A stretch of 64,000 nucleotides of DNA from Gracilibacillus ureilyticus (GTDB taxonomy: Bacteria > Bacillota > Bacilli > Bacillales > Amphibacillaceae), in assembly GCF_900111195.1 (NCBI RefSeq), contig NZ_FOGL01000020.1:11468-75467 (forward strand), written 5' to 3'. The notes below the pieces were generated by a model that worked only from the letters and a program-made list of their open reading frames with translations, made no database searches and was not told the origin of the DNA. Shown here piece after piece: positions 51,830 through 60,439 of this stretch. Each line of letters begins with the position of its first letter. Position 1 is the stretch's first letter. The position numbers were made by a program, and so were the translations under genes.

Positions 51830-52714
51830 ATGTCTAAAGTAGGTACAGATAGAGTAAAAAGAGGTATGGCTGAAATGCAAAAAGGCGGCGTTATTATGGA
51901 CGTTGTTAATGCAGAACAAGCTAAAATTGCAGAAGAAGCCGGTGCAGTTGCAGTTATGGCACTAGAAAGAGTTCCTTCAGATATTCGCGCAGCAGGCGGT
52001 GTTGCACGTATGGCAGATCCGACAATTGTGGAAGAGGTTATGAATGCCGTATCCATCCCGGTTATGGCAAAAGCTCGTATTGGTCATATCGTGGAAGCGC
52101 GTGTGTTAGAAGCAATGGGTGTTGACTATATTGACGAGAGTGAAGTTTTAACACCGGCTGATGAAGTATATCACCTGAATAAAAGAGATTATACTGTACC
52201 ATTTGTTTGTGGCTGTCGTAATCTTGGTGAAGCTGCACGCCGAATCGGTGAAGGTACAGCAATGCTTCGTACAAAAGGTGAACCAGGAACAGGAAATATC
52301 GTGGAAGCTGTTCGTCACATGCGTGAAGTAAATGCACAGGTTCGCCAATTGGTAAACATGTCTGTTGATGAAGTCATGACATACGCAAAAGAATTAGGAG
52401 CACCATATGAAGTGCTTTTAGATATTAAGGAAAATGGACGCCTTCCTGTAGTTAACTTTGCTGCAGGTGGTATTGCAACACCTGCTGATGCGGCATTAAT
52501 GATGCAGTTAGGTGCTGATGGTGTATTTGTTGGTTCTGGTATTTTTAAATCTGATAACCCCGCGAATTTTGCAAGAGCAATTGTAGAAGCTACAACACAT
52601 TATGAAGACTACGAATTAATTGCAAAAGTATCAAAAGGAATTGGTACAGCAATGAAAGGGTTGGAAATTAGCACAATTGCTCCAGAACAACGTATGCAGG
52701 ATCGCGGCTGGTAA
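51830..52714 (+). CDS. pdxS: Pyridoxal 5'-phosphate synthase lyase subunit PdxS
   Basis: Makes PLP directly from ribose 5-phosphate, glyceraldehyde 3-phosphate and ammonia supplied by PdxT. Beta/alpha barrel; family blocks [41 protein letters not shown] and [14 protein letters not shown]-type segment are visible. 294 residues from ATG at 51830, 10 nt after GGAGG; an upstream extension of the open frame has no start signal. 20 bp before pdxT. Confidence 0.98.
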   Translation: MSKVGTDRVKRGMAEMQKGGVIMDVVNAEQAKIAEEAGAVAVMALERVPSDIRAAGGVARMADPTIVEEVMNAVSIPVMAKARIGHIVEARVLEAMGVDYIDESEVLTPADEVYHLNKRDYTVPFVCGCRNLGEAARRIGEGTAMLRTKGEPGTGNIVEAVRHMREVNAQVRQLVNMSVDEVMTYAKELGAPYEVLLDIKENGRLPVVNFAAGGIATPADAALMMQLGADGVFVGSGIFKSDNPANFARAIVEATTHYEDYELIAKVSKGIGTAMKGLEISTIAPEQRMQDRGW

Positions 52715-52734
52715 ATAGTGAGGAGTAAACACAA

Positions 52735-53331
52735 ATGGTAAGAATAGGCGTATTAGGTCTGCAAGGAGCTATTCGTGAACACATACGTTCTGTTGAGGCA
52801 GTAGGTGCAGAAGGAATTGTGATAAAACATAAAGAGCAACTGGAAGAAATTGATGGGTTAATTCTCCCTGGTGGAGAAAGTACTACAATGAGACGGTTAA
52901 TTGATAAATATGACTTCCTTGAGCCATTAATCAACTTTGGGAAACAAGGGAAACCTATCTTTGGTACTTGTGCCGGTTTAATTCTTCTGGCAAATGATAT
53001 AGTTGGTAATGATAATGCTCACCTCCGTTTAATGGATATGAAGGTGGAACGCAACGCATTTGGCCGTCAGCGTGAATCATTTGAAGCTGAATTAGAAATT
53101 AAAGGTGTAGCAAGTGACTTTGAAGCTGTATTTATCAGGGCCCCATATATTGTAGAAGTAGGACCAGAGGTTGAAGTAATGGCAACATATAAAGGAAGTA
53201 TTGTTGCAGCAAAACAAGGGCACTTCTTATGCAGTGCCTTCCATCCGGAATTAACAGATGATCATCGTTTAACAGCGTATTTCAAAGAAATGGTTGAAAA
53301 AGCGAATGAACCTGTTTTACAAGGAGTATAA
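52735..53331 (+). CDS. pdxT: Pyridoxal 5'-phosphate synthase glutaminase subunit PdxT
   Basis: Class I glutaminase that feeds ammonia to PdxS. Nucleophile Cys in FGTCAGLI near residue 80, [12 protein letters not shown] near 45, and His/Glu in AFHPELTDD near 170. 198 residues, standard. The serS T-box leader begins within about 10 bp of its stop. Confidence 0.97.
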   Translation: MVRIGVLGLQGAIREHIRSVEAVGAEGIVIKHKEQLEEIDGLILPGGESTTMRRLIDKYDFLEPLINFGKQGKPIFGTCAGLILLANDIVGNDNAHLRLMDMKVERNAFGRQRESFEAELEIKGVASDFEAVFIRAPYIVEVGPEVEVMATYKGSIVAAKQGHFLCSAFHPELTDDHRLTAYFKEMVEKANEPVLQGV

Positions 53332-53337
53332 TAAGCA

Positions 53338-53573
53338 AAACGTTGAAAGGAAATAGTAACTCTACCATACTTTTCAGAGAGTCAGTGGCTGGTGGGAACT
53401 GACAAGTATATAGAGTGAATCCATCCTTGAGTGATAAGCGGAAGTGCGAATAAAAGCTTATCCGGTGACAAGCCGTTAATTGTAATCAAGCTGGGAGATA
53501 TAAATCTCCAATCAGGGTGGTATCGCGGGTTAACTCTCGTCCCTATCTTTTATTAGGGGCGGGAGTTTTTTAT
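53338..53573 (+). ncRNA. T-box leader (serine) of serS
   Basis: The conserved T-box AGGGTGGTATCGCGGG lies at 53514-53529. A terminator hairpin (AACTCTCG...CGGGAGTT, 53532-53561, then TTTTTT) follows; stem I elements GAGAGTCAGTGG and GGTGGGAACTGAC are upstream. A specifier UCC (53420-53422, in GTGAATCCATCC) fits serine; AGU nearby also codes for serine, so the exact register is open. Uncharged tRNA-Ser should favour antitermination. Confidence 0.92.
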
Positions 53574-53640
53574 ATAGGCACATTTCCCGATACATGGATA
53601 AGCAATGGAAATATTTTAATAAATTTAGGAGGTTTTTCGT

Positions 53641-54915
53641 ATGTTAGATATGAAAATGTTACGTAACAATTTTGTGGAAGTGAAACAAAAACTGCAGCAC
53701 AGAGGAGAAGATTTAACCGACTTGGATAAATTCGGTGATCTTGATGAAAAAAGAAGGGAATTAATTGCAGAAACGGAGCAATTAAAAGCAAAGCGTAATG
53801 AAGTATCTAAGCAGATCTCTGTCCTGAAAAAGGAAAAGAAAGATGCAGATGATATGATTGCGGAAATGAAAACAGTTGGTGACCGAATTAAAACGATTGA
53901 TCAGGAGTTGAAGCAGGTTGAAGAGGAATTAGAAATGTTAATGCTTTCTATTCCTAATATCCCACATGAATCTACCCCAATTGGCGAAACAGAGGATGAC
54001 AATGTTGAAGCAAGAAAATGGGGAGAAGTACCAGAATTTCATTTTGAGCACAAACCGCATTGGGACATTGCTGGACAATTAGGTATATTGGATTTTGAAA
54101 AGGCAGCAAAAGTAACCGGAAGCCGTTTTGTTTTTTACAAAGGATTGGGTGCGAGATTAGAGCGTGCCTTAATGAACTTTATGATGGATTTACATGCAGA
54201 TGAACATGGCTATGAAGAAATGCTGCCACCGTACATTGTGAACAGAACAAGTATGACAGGTACCGGTCAGCTGCCTAAATTTGAAGAAGATGCATTTAAG
54301 CTTGAAGGATGGGATTACTTCCTGGTACCAACAGCAGAGGTGCCTGTTACGAATTATTACCGTGATGACATTTTAAAAGTGGGCGATTTGCCGCAAAAAT
54401 TTACAGCATTCAGTGCAAGCTTCCGTTCAGAAGCGGGATCTGCCGGCAGGGATACAAGAGGATTGATTAGACAGCATCAGTTTAATAAAGTAGAACTTGT
54501 TCAATTTGTTAAGCCTGAAGATTCTTATGAGGTGTTAGAAGAGCTGACAGGCCATGCGGAGAGAGTATTACAGCTGCTAAAACTGCCGTACAGAGTAATG
54601 AGCATGTGTACCGCTGATTTAGGCTTTACTGCAGCGAAAAAATATGATATTGAAGTTTGGATGCCAAGTAATGATACGTACCGTGAAATCTCTTCTTGCT
54701 CTAATTTTGAAGATTTTCAGGCGCGCCGTGCAGGAATAAGATTCCGTCGCGAGGAAAAAGGCAAACCGGAATTTGTGCATACATTAAATGGTTCCGGGTT
54801 AGCAATCGGACGTACGGTTGCAGCAATCTTGGAAAATTATCAGCAGGAAGATGGTACAGTAAAAGTACCGGAGGTTCTTGTACCGTATATGGGCGGAAAA
54901 ACCGTTATTTCATAA
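53641..54915 (+). CDS. serS: Seryl-tRNA synthetase
   Basis: Class II synthetase charging tRNA-Ser (and tRNA-Sec precursors elsewhere). Long antiparallel coiled coil at about 30-100, then the catalytic domain with motif 2 [21 protein letters not shown] near 260 and motif 3 [18 protein letters not shown] near 380. 424 residues. AGGAGG ribosome site. Under T-box control, and followed closely by tRNA-Ser(UGA). Confidence 0.98.
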   Translation: MLDMKMLRNNFVEVKQKLQHRGEDLTDLDKFGDLDEKRRELIAETEQLKAKRNEVSKQISVLKKEKKDADDMIAEMKTVGDRIKTIDQELKQVEEELEMLMLSIPNIPHESTPIGETEDDNVEARKWGEVPEFHFEHKPHWDIAGQLGILDFEKAAKVTGSRFVFYKGLGARLERALMNFMMDLHADEHGYEEMLPPYIVNRTSMTGTGQLPKFEEDAFKLEGWDYFLVPTAEVPVTNYYRDDILKVGDLPQKFTAFSASFRSEAGSAGRDTRGLIRQHQFNKVELVQFVKPEDSYEVLEELTGHAERVLQLLKLPYRVMSMCTADLGFTAAKKYDIEVWMPSNDTYREISSCSNFEDFQARRAGIRFRREEKGKPEFVHTLNGSGLAIGRTVAAILENYQQEDGTVKVPEVLVPYMGGKTVIS

Positions 54916-54942
54916 GTGATTTAAAAAATATTGAATAAAATG

Positions 54943-54971
54943 TTGACGGCAGGTTTATAATATGCTATATT
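54943..54971 (+). promoter_or_regulatory. Promoter of tRNA-Ser
   Basis: TTGACG (54943-54948) and TATATT (54966-54971) are 17 bp apart, with TGC directly before the -10 box (extended -10). Start expected about 13 bp before the tRNA. Confidence 0.8.
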
Positions 54972-54990
54972 ATTACTTGTCGTCAGATAC

Positions 54991-55083
54991 GGAGGAATAC
55001 CCAAGTCCGGCTGAAGGGATCGGTCTTGAAAACCGACAGGGGTGTCAAAGCCCGCGGGGGTTCGAATCCCTCTTCCTCCGCCA
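54991..55083 (+). tRNA. tRNA-Ser(UGA)
   Basis: Class II tRNA with a long variable arm. Acceptor GGAGGAA pairs with TTCCTCC; anticodon loop CTTGAAA on stem TCGGT/ACCGA gives anticodon UGA. T arm GGGTTCGAATCCC-type and encoded 3' CCA. A hairpin terminator follows. Confidence 0.97.
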
Positions 55084-55116
55084 TTATTTATACACAAAAT
55101 TGGAGATTACATAGAT

Positions 55117-55149
55117 AAAAAATCGTTATCATTGCATAACGGTTTTTTT
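55117..55149 (+). terminator. Terminator of tRNA-Ser
   Basis: AATCGTTAT/ATAACGGTT-type hairpin with 6-nt loop followed by TTTTTTT. Confidence 0.8.
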
Positions 55150-55205
55150 ATTTTATACTAGAAGAATAGTGATACATCTAATACGATAAAAAGGATGAAC
55201 AATTG

Positions 55206-56027
55206 ATGGAACAGATAATTACTTTTCTTGGTGCAGGATCTATGGCTGAAGCAATTATTGCGGGCATGACAGCAAATAATATTGTCCCTGCAAAACAAAT
55301 TATTGCAACAAACCACTCCAACAAGGAGCGGTTAAAAGAATTAGCTGAGAAATATCAGATTCAGACAACTTCCAATAAGCAGGAAGCTGTCTCGAAAAGT
55401 GATGTCATTATTCTTGCAATGAAACCGAAAGATATCCGGAAGGCTACTGATGAAATAAAAAGCTGGCTGAATAAAGATAAGGTGATCGTTTCCTTATTAG
55501 CTGGAATTTCGACAACTTTTATTGAAAATCAGTTAAATGAGAGTAATCCTGTCATCCGGGTGATGCCGAATACTTCTGCAACGATTGGCTTATCAGCAAC
55601 AACGATAACAGGCGGACAATTTGCAACAGAGGAGAATATGAAACTGGTAGAAACACTTATTCAATCTGTTGGAACAACGGAAATTATTAAAGAAGATGAA
55701 ATGGACGCATTTACAGCAATTGCCGGAAGCGGACCAGCCTTTTATTACTATATGTTAGAGGCAATGGAGCAGTTTGTGCACGAGAAAGGGTTAGATATGG
55801 AGATTGCGAAACCACTCATTGTACAAACAATAAAAGGTGTTGCAGAAATGCTGAATACAAGCCCAGACTCCACAAAAACTCTCCGCGAGAAAATAACCAG
55901 TCCTGGCGGCACTACAGAAGCTGGATTAAAGGCATTAGCAGATCATGAGTTCCAGCAAGCAGTTATTGCCTGCTTACACAAGGCGACAGACAAATCAGCA
56001 GAATTACGGAAGAATTTTGAGAAATGA
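55206..56027 (+). CDS. proC: Pyrroline-5-carboxylate reductase
   Basis: NAD(P)H-dependent last step of proline synthesis, also relevant for osmoprotection. Rossmann motif FLGAGSMAEAI at the N-terminus, RVMPNTSATIG near 118, and the C-terminal domain block GSGPAFYYYMLEAM with TSPGGTTEAGL near 238. 273 residues from ATG 55206; the TTG one codon earlier is less likely. AAAAAGGAT ribosome site. Confidence 0.95.
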   Translation: MEQIITFLGAGSMAEAIIAGMTANNIVPAKQIIATNHSNKERLKELAEKYQIQTTSNKQEAVSKSDVIILAMKPKDIRKATDEIKSWLNKDKVIVSLLAGISTTFIENQLNESNPVIRVMPNTSATIGLSATTITGGQFATEENMKLVETLIQSVGTTEIIKEDEMDAFTAIAGSGPAFYYYMLEAMEQFVHEKGLDMEIAKPLIVQTIKGVAEMLNTSPDSTKTLREKITSPGGTTEAGLKALADHEFQQAVIACLHKATDKSAELRKNFEK

Positions 56028-56099
56028 CAGTACGAAGACCTCGTGCTTGATTTTCTCTCCGCTAACCTTATATAATAACAAAAGTGCAGATGAAATAAT

Positions 56100-56172
56100 G
56101 GCCCTATAGCTCAGGGGATAGAGCGTTTGTTTCCTAAACAATGCGTCGCAGGTTCGAATCCTGCTAGGGCCG
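56100..56172 (+). tRNA. tRNA-Arg(CCU)
   Basis: Acceptor GGCCCTA pairs with TAGGGCC; D arm GCTC/GAGC; anticodon loop TTCCTAA gives CCU; T arm GCAGG/CCTGC around TTCGAAT. The 3' CCA is not encoded (GTTCC follows). The top pair of the anticodon stem is T-T, a small irregularity. Confidence 0.93.
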
Positions 56173-56240
56173 TTCCTTTCCACAGTTCATTTAAGCCGGA
56201 GATCAGCGGAACATTAAAATACATATTGTTACAATAATAA

Positions 56241-56286
56241 CGGGGGGAATAACAGAAAGAATGGCTATTCCCCCCATTTTATTTCC
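56241..56286 (+). terminator. Terminator after proC/tRNA-Arg
   Basis: GGGGGGAATA and TATTCCCCCC, 14-nt loop, then ATTTTATTT. Converging transcripts (ger operon ends at 56370) may share it. Confidence 0.8.
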
Positions 56287-56369
56287 TGCATGAAATGTTT
56301 GCATACTATGGATAACTGACCGGTAGATGACAAATATTGAAAGTAAAACAAACAACACTATTTTCACTC

Positions 56370-57614
56370 TTAATCCCTCACCTCATCTAATTTTGAATCA
56401 TTAATCATTTTTCCGAATTCCAGTTTATCCAGCGTATAAGTTACATTTATCTCGGCATTAGGATAGATTTTTTTATGCCAGTCCGCCTTTTCATAGGAAG
56501 GAATGTCTTTGAAGTACTTCCTTACATAAAGTGACCAGTAAAATGGATCGGAACGGTATTCCTTTTGGGACTTCTCGATCAGTGCTTTTGTGTTTTGTTC
56601 CAGTCTTGTAACAACTTCCTTCTCTAATTTCTTCCGGTATGCTACATTTTGGGTATATTCAACTAAACTTGGAATGGCGATCACTTCAATTTGAAATTCT
56701 ATCTCCACATTAATTGTTGTAGGTTTATCCTTATGGTAGTGAATATCAATCTTCGGCATTTCTGCCTGGGAATATTCATAGCTTACCCGGTAATCTGGCA
56801 TCATTGGGTCAGGCACAGTAGCCAGGTAACCTTCCATTCTTAAAGTAGGATCTAATGCATGAGCGAGCCGTGTTTCTTCCCCGGTAATAATATCAATCAT
56901 TTTTCCTTCTTTAAAAACGGCTGAACCCATAAACTGTGTCGGCGAACCGCCGATCTGCGGGATCTCCCCTGCTATATACTTATCTTCCGCACCTTCGCTG
57001 GCACTTTTCTGATCAGATTTCTCTGTTGTTGCGTAAATACCAAGAAATAAATCTGCATCCCCTTCTGTAATCTGAAAGAAACGGTGCAATGTTGCTTCAG
57101 GGACAATCCCTGTTTCAATTGCACGCGTGAGCATTGTCTGGTAGTATTTATGTGGTCTCGTCTCAAGTAATGGTTTATTATTATTAATAAAGTCAGATGC
57201 TTTTTCTTTAGAGACAATCATCTGAACCTGTCTTCTTACCTGTGGTGTACGGGAGGCAGACTGAATCACACGGATAAAATCATCTGATCTTGCCGTTTCT
57301 TCTGAAACTACAATTACCTTCGTATGGTCAAGGGTCAGCTTCTTGGATACAAAGGAATTAGCAGTAAATGTCGCACTGAGTATGTCAGATCCCTGAACAG
57401 TAACTGTTTCTGTTGCCGGTTCCTCTGAGCCCCCTTGCCCTGCAGCTGATCCTACTTCCGGGTTGGCCATTTGATAAGTAAATTCATAAGTCCCTTTATC
57501 GTCTGTACTGTCTATACCGATTGCAATAACATAAGACTGCTGTTCCAGCTCTATCCTGTCCTGGCAGCCTGCCATGATAAACAGGAAGCATAATAACAAA
57601 AATGTTTTTTTCAT
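56370..57614 (-). CDS. Germinant receptor lipoprotein subunit, GerC type (Ger(x)C)
   Basis: Lipoprotein component of a GerA-type germinant receptor in the spore inner membrane. Lipoprotein signal with lipobox IMAG-C (Cys17). The Ger(x)C domain follows; typical start of mature part DRIELEQQSYVIAIGID, and a C-terminal block YGNIYP-like (DWHKKIYPNAEINV). 414 residues. Third gene of the operon; its start overlaps the B-subunit stop by 4 nt. Which germinant is sensed cannot be told. Confidence 0.9.
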   Translation of the reverse strand: MKKTFLLLCFLFIMAGCQDRIELEQQSYVIAIGIDSTDDKGTYEFTYQMANPEVGSAAGQGGSEEPATETVTVQGSDILSATFTANSFVSKKLTLDHTKVIVVSEETARSDDFIRVIQSASRTPQVRRQVQMIVSKEKASDFINNNKPLLETRPHKYYQTMLTRAIETGIVPEATLHRFFQITEGDADLFLGIYATTEKSDQKSASEGAEDKYIAGEIPQIGGSPTQFMGSAVFKEGKMIDIITGEETRLAHALDPTLRMEGYLATVPDPMMPDYRVSYEYSQAEMPKIDIHYHKDKPTTINVEIEFQIEVIAIPSLVEYTQNVAYRKKLEKEVVTRLEQNTKALIEKSQKEYRSDPFYWSLYVRKYFKDIPSYEKADWHKKIYPNAEINVTYTLDKLEFGKMINDSKLDEVRD

Positions 57615-58702
57615 TTTTTACGCAAACCCCCCTTTAACAATGCAATCACCCATAATAGAACAGGAAGAACGATAAAGAATGGTGACATGATTGTCAGCAA
57701 GGTTTCCCTGAAATGCAATTCATTAATAACCGAGTTAAATGGCAACAGTCCAATTGTCCCGACTAAAAATCCAAAGGGAAGTAATAATGGTTCAAAATCT
57801 TTAATTTCAAAGATGACCCCAAAAATCCATGTCGTAATATAGAGGAAAATAATAAATTTTAAAAAGGCTGCAAACAGCCAAAAAACCATGAACAATGTTT
57901 CAATATTAGTAAAAAACTCGCCAAAACTAATAAATTGAGTAATATCATGAAAGGGAAAAGCAATTTTTGCAACAGAGTTATAGTCAAATACAGTGATATA
58001 AATAAAATAGAAGATTAATATTTCGAAAAATGCAATAAGCGCTGCAATGATACTTCCTTTATTAAATTTGGCTGTCTCTCTAGTTGCTAAATATGCGATC
58101 AGAATATAAAATAATTCAGCAAACATCGATGCTTTTACAACACCCTCTTTTAAGATAATCGGCAGGCCTGAACCGAAAATAGGGAAAATCCGTTGAAGAA
58201 CCAAGTCACCTAACACTAAAAATATTATAGTAAATGCGGATGCCTTAATTAATGGTAACCCAATCCACGAGCTGTAACCTATTACTTCAAATCCCTTTTT
58301 GGCACCTAAAAACACCACAACCATAAAAATAAGAAATATAATATTAGTAGGTGATTCAGGAAAATATAATAATTTGATTTGTTCAATATAGTTCCTGCTG
58401 TCTAAGGTCATGGAAAGAAAGGCGAAAAGAAAGATAATAAAACTGACTGCTTTTCCGGCCCCTTTTCCTAAGATCGCCTCAAGTAAATGAACTAGATTTT
58501 TATCTTTGTACTTTTTTAATAAGTACAGCATTAATAAAAAGCTTGGAAAGATACATATAAAAGATATGACCGGAATAAGCCAAAAACCGTTCTGTGCTTT
58601 TTGTGTTAACAAAGCTGGGGTAGAATCAGATAATTTTACCCCAACTAAGAGCAAGATCATTGCAGCAATTTCTCTTACTCTAAGAAAACCTTTGTTTTGC
58701 AT
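57611..58702 (-). CDS. Germinant receptor permease subunit, GerB type
   Basis: APC-superfamily membrane protein with about ten helices over 363 residues, thought to bind the germinant. Family features: N-terminal REIAAMILLLVGVKLSDSTP and FAELFYILIAYLATRE in the middle. Overlaps the C-subunit gene by 4 nt and lies 27 bp after the A subunit. Confidence 0.9.
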   Translation of the reverse strand: MQNKGFLRVREIAAMILLLVGVKLSDSTPALLTQKAQNGFWLIPVISFICIFPSFLLMLYLLKKYKDKNLVHLLEAILGKGAGKAVSFIIFLFAFLSMTLDSRNYIEQIKLLYFPESPTNIIFLIFMVVVFLGAKKGFEVIGYSSWIGLPLIKASAFTIIFLVLGDLVLQRIFPIFGSGLPIILKEGVVKASMFAELFYILIAYLATRETAKFNKGSIIAALIAFFEILIFYFIYITVFDYNSVAKIAFPFHDITQFISFGEFFTNIETLFMVFWLFAAFLKFIIFLYITTWIFGVIFEIKDFEPLLLPFGFLVGTIGLLPFNSVINELHFRETLLTIMSPFFIVLPVLLWVIALLKGGLRKK

Positions 58703-58729
58703 AAATTAATCCCTCTTTTATCAGGCTTA

Positions 58730-60232
58730 TTATTCACTACGTTTCCTGTTATCTTTCAAATCTAAATAGCCAGGACGATATATTTCCTTTTTAAGAATTT
58801 TGCGAAAAATAGTGTCTTTGGTTGAAACAAATTCTGGTGACATAGGTGAAAAGAAAGGAACACCGAAAGATTTAATTGACGCTGCATACATAAAGATGAT
58901 CAGAAAAGCCCCTGTTAGAGCAAGCATTCCATAGGATGCTGCCGCCAGAATAAAGATAAACCGGAGAATCCTTACAGCAAAATTCATACTAAGATCAGCA
59001 ATAGCAAATGATGAAAGTCCTGACAATGCGGCTATAATAACAATAATCGGACTGATTATATTTGCTTCCACAGCAGCCTGTCCCAAGATTAATGCACCAA
59101 CAATACCTATCGTAGGTCCAAGCGGGTTAGGTATCCTGATTCCTGCTTCTCTGATTAATTCAAAAGCGATTTCCATAATTAATATCTCAAAAATAAGCGG
59201 AAATGGTATTCGCTCCCTTGATGCTGTTATTGCTAACAGTAAATCTGGTGGAATCATTTCACTGTGGAAATTAGCGATTGCTACAAAAGTTGCCGAGATC
59301 ATTGAAGTTAAATAGAAACACAATAACCGAATCGCACGGCTGAAGTTCCCATAGAGAAATCGCAAATATCTGTCTTCCGGTGAGTGAAAGAACGACCAGA
59401 AAGTAACCGGCATAATTAAACAGGCAGAAGAAGTATTCATTAATAAAATGACATAACCATCTTCAAGGAAAGCGGTGGCTTTATCAGGTTTTTCAGTATA
59501 TAAAATAGTTGGAATTAAGGAATACGGCCTTTCCTCCAGATATTGTTCCAGTAATTCAATATTGCGAATACTGTCCACATCAATGTCATCTAATCTTTTT
59601 TTTATATTGGAAAGAATGTCATTATTAACGAGATCCTTAACATAAATGATATTTACTTCGTTTTTCGATCTTTTACCGACCTGGATACTCTCATTGACTA
59701 ACTGATGATTGTGTAGTTGTTTGCGAATCAAGGAAATATTTGTGTTTAAAGATTCAGTAAAAGCATCCTGTGGGCCTTTTATAAACCTTTCATTTTCTGA
59801 CTTTGTTACAGTCCGGTGCTGAAAATCAGCGGCATCCATCGAATACGCGGTGCTATCCTGTTCGATAAACAGGATAACTTTCCCGCTGTTTATGTTTTGA
59901 ATGGCTGTTTCAAAGTCAGTTACTTCCTCAACATTCTCTATTGTTACTATATTGCTAAGTTTTTCGCCTGTTTGTTCAAGTAATGGTTTGATAATATGTG
60001 TGGTAATCGTATCTCCATTAACGATCGAGCTGTAGTAAAAAAGACAGGCTTTTTTTTCATTGTATTTTGCCTTTAATGTACGCATGGCGAAGTCTTTATT
60101 AAGACCGTAGGAAAATGACTGCTTCATCTCCTCTATATTTGCTGATAAGGAATAATGGATTGTTTCTTTATTTTTGTTTTGCTTTTGACTCCCTTTCATC
60201 TTTCGCAATTTCAGAGCACATCCTTTCCTCAT
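58730..60232 (-). CDS. Germinant receptor subunit, GerA type
   Basis: Largest subunit of the receptor; A subunits form an oligomeric channel in current models. Soluble N-terminal part (about 1-280) and about five C-terminal membrane segments with the block GQAAVEANIISPIIVIIAA and PFPLIFEILIMEIAFELIREAGIRIP. 500 residues. The start is uncertain: ATG 60232 has no clear ribosome site, whereas TTG 60208 follows AAAGGAT. First gene of a three-gene operon read head-on to the fork; a forespore (sigma-G) promoter is expected but I could not define it. Confidence 0.9.
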   Translation of the reverse strand: MRKGCALKLRKMKGSQKQNKNKETIHYSLSANIEEMKQSFSYGLNKDFAMRTLKAKYNEKKACLFYYSSIVNGDTITTHIIKPLLEQTGEKLSNIVTIENVEEVTDFETAIQNINSGKVILFIEQDSTAYSMDAADFQHRTVTKSENERFIKGPQDAFTESLNTNISLIRKQLHNHQLVNESIQVGKRSKNEVNIIYVKDLVNNDILSNIKKRLDDIDVDSIRNIELLEQYLEERPYSLIPTILYTEKPDKATAFLEDGYVILLMNTSSACLIMPVTFWSFFHSPEDRYLRFLYGNFSRAIRLLCFYLTSMISATFVAIANFHSEMIPPDLLLAITASRERIPFPLIFEILIMEIAFELIREAGIRIPNPLGPTIGIVGALILGQAAVEANIISPIIVIIAALSGLSSFAIADLSMNFAVRILRFIFILAAASYGMLALTGAFLIIFMYAASIKSFGVPFFSPMSPEFVSTKDTIFRKILKKEIYRPGYLDLKDNRKRSE

Positions 60233-60284
60233 TAGACAGTAGTATGTGCATTTCCCTGTTTCCTATGTAGAATTTCTCTTACAT

Positions 60285-60301
60285 ACTCCTTTAAAAGGAG
60301 T
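60285..60301. other. Short palindrome in the ger-acsA gap
   Basis: ACTCCTTT-A-AAAGGAGT, 17 bp, followed on the plus strand by TTTCCTCTTTT. Too tight for a normal hairpin loop; could be an operator. Role unknown. Confidence 0.4.
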
Positions 60302-60338
60302 TTTCCTCTTTTGTTGAAATAACTGGAATTTGTAATAC

Positions 60339-60366
60339 TTGCATTCTAAAAACATTTCGTTAAAAT
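60339..60366 (+). promoter_or_regulatory. Candidate sigma-A promoter of acsA
   Basis: TTGCAT (60339-60344) and TAAAAT (60361-60366), 16-bp spacing, about 75 bp before the start codon. Confidence 0.6.
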
Positions 60367-60404
60367 AGAATGTAGGGGTTAGACATTTCTGAATTAGTAA
60401 TTTT

Positions 60405-60418
60405 TGCAAACGTTTACA
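60405..60418 (+). promoter_or_regulatory. Catabolite-responsive element (cre) for CcpA
   Basis: TGCAAACGTTTACA matches the cre consensus TGNAANCGNTNNCA. Placed about 35 bp after the expected start of transcription, where CcpA blocks elongation. acsA of B. subtilis is also repressed by CcpA. Confidence 0.85.
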
Positions 60419-60439
60419 AACGAAAGAGGAGTGATGGGG

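Noticed and set aside
60285-60301. Palindrome ACTCCTTT-A-AAAGGAGT as a terminator
   Set aside because: No room for a loop and no gene ends just before it on the plus strand; listed only as an unexplained palindrome.
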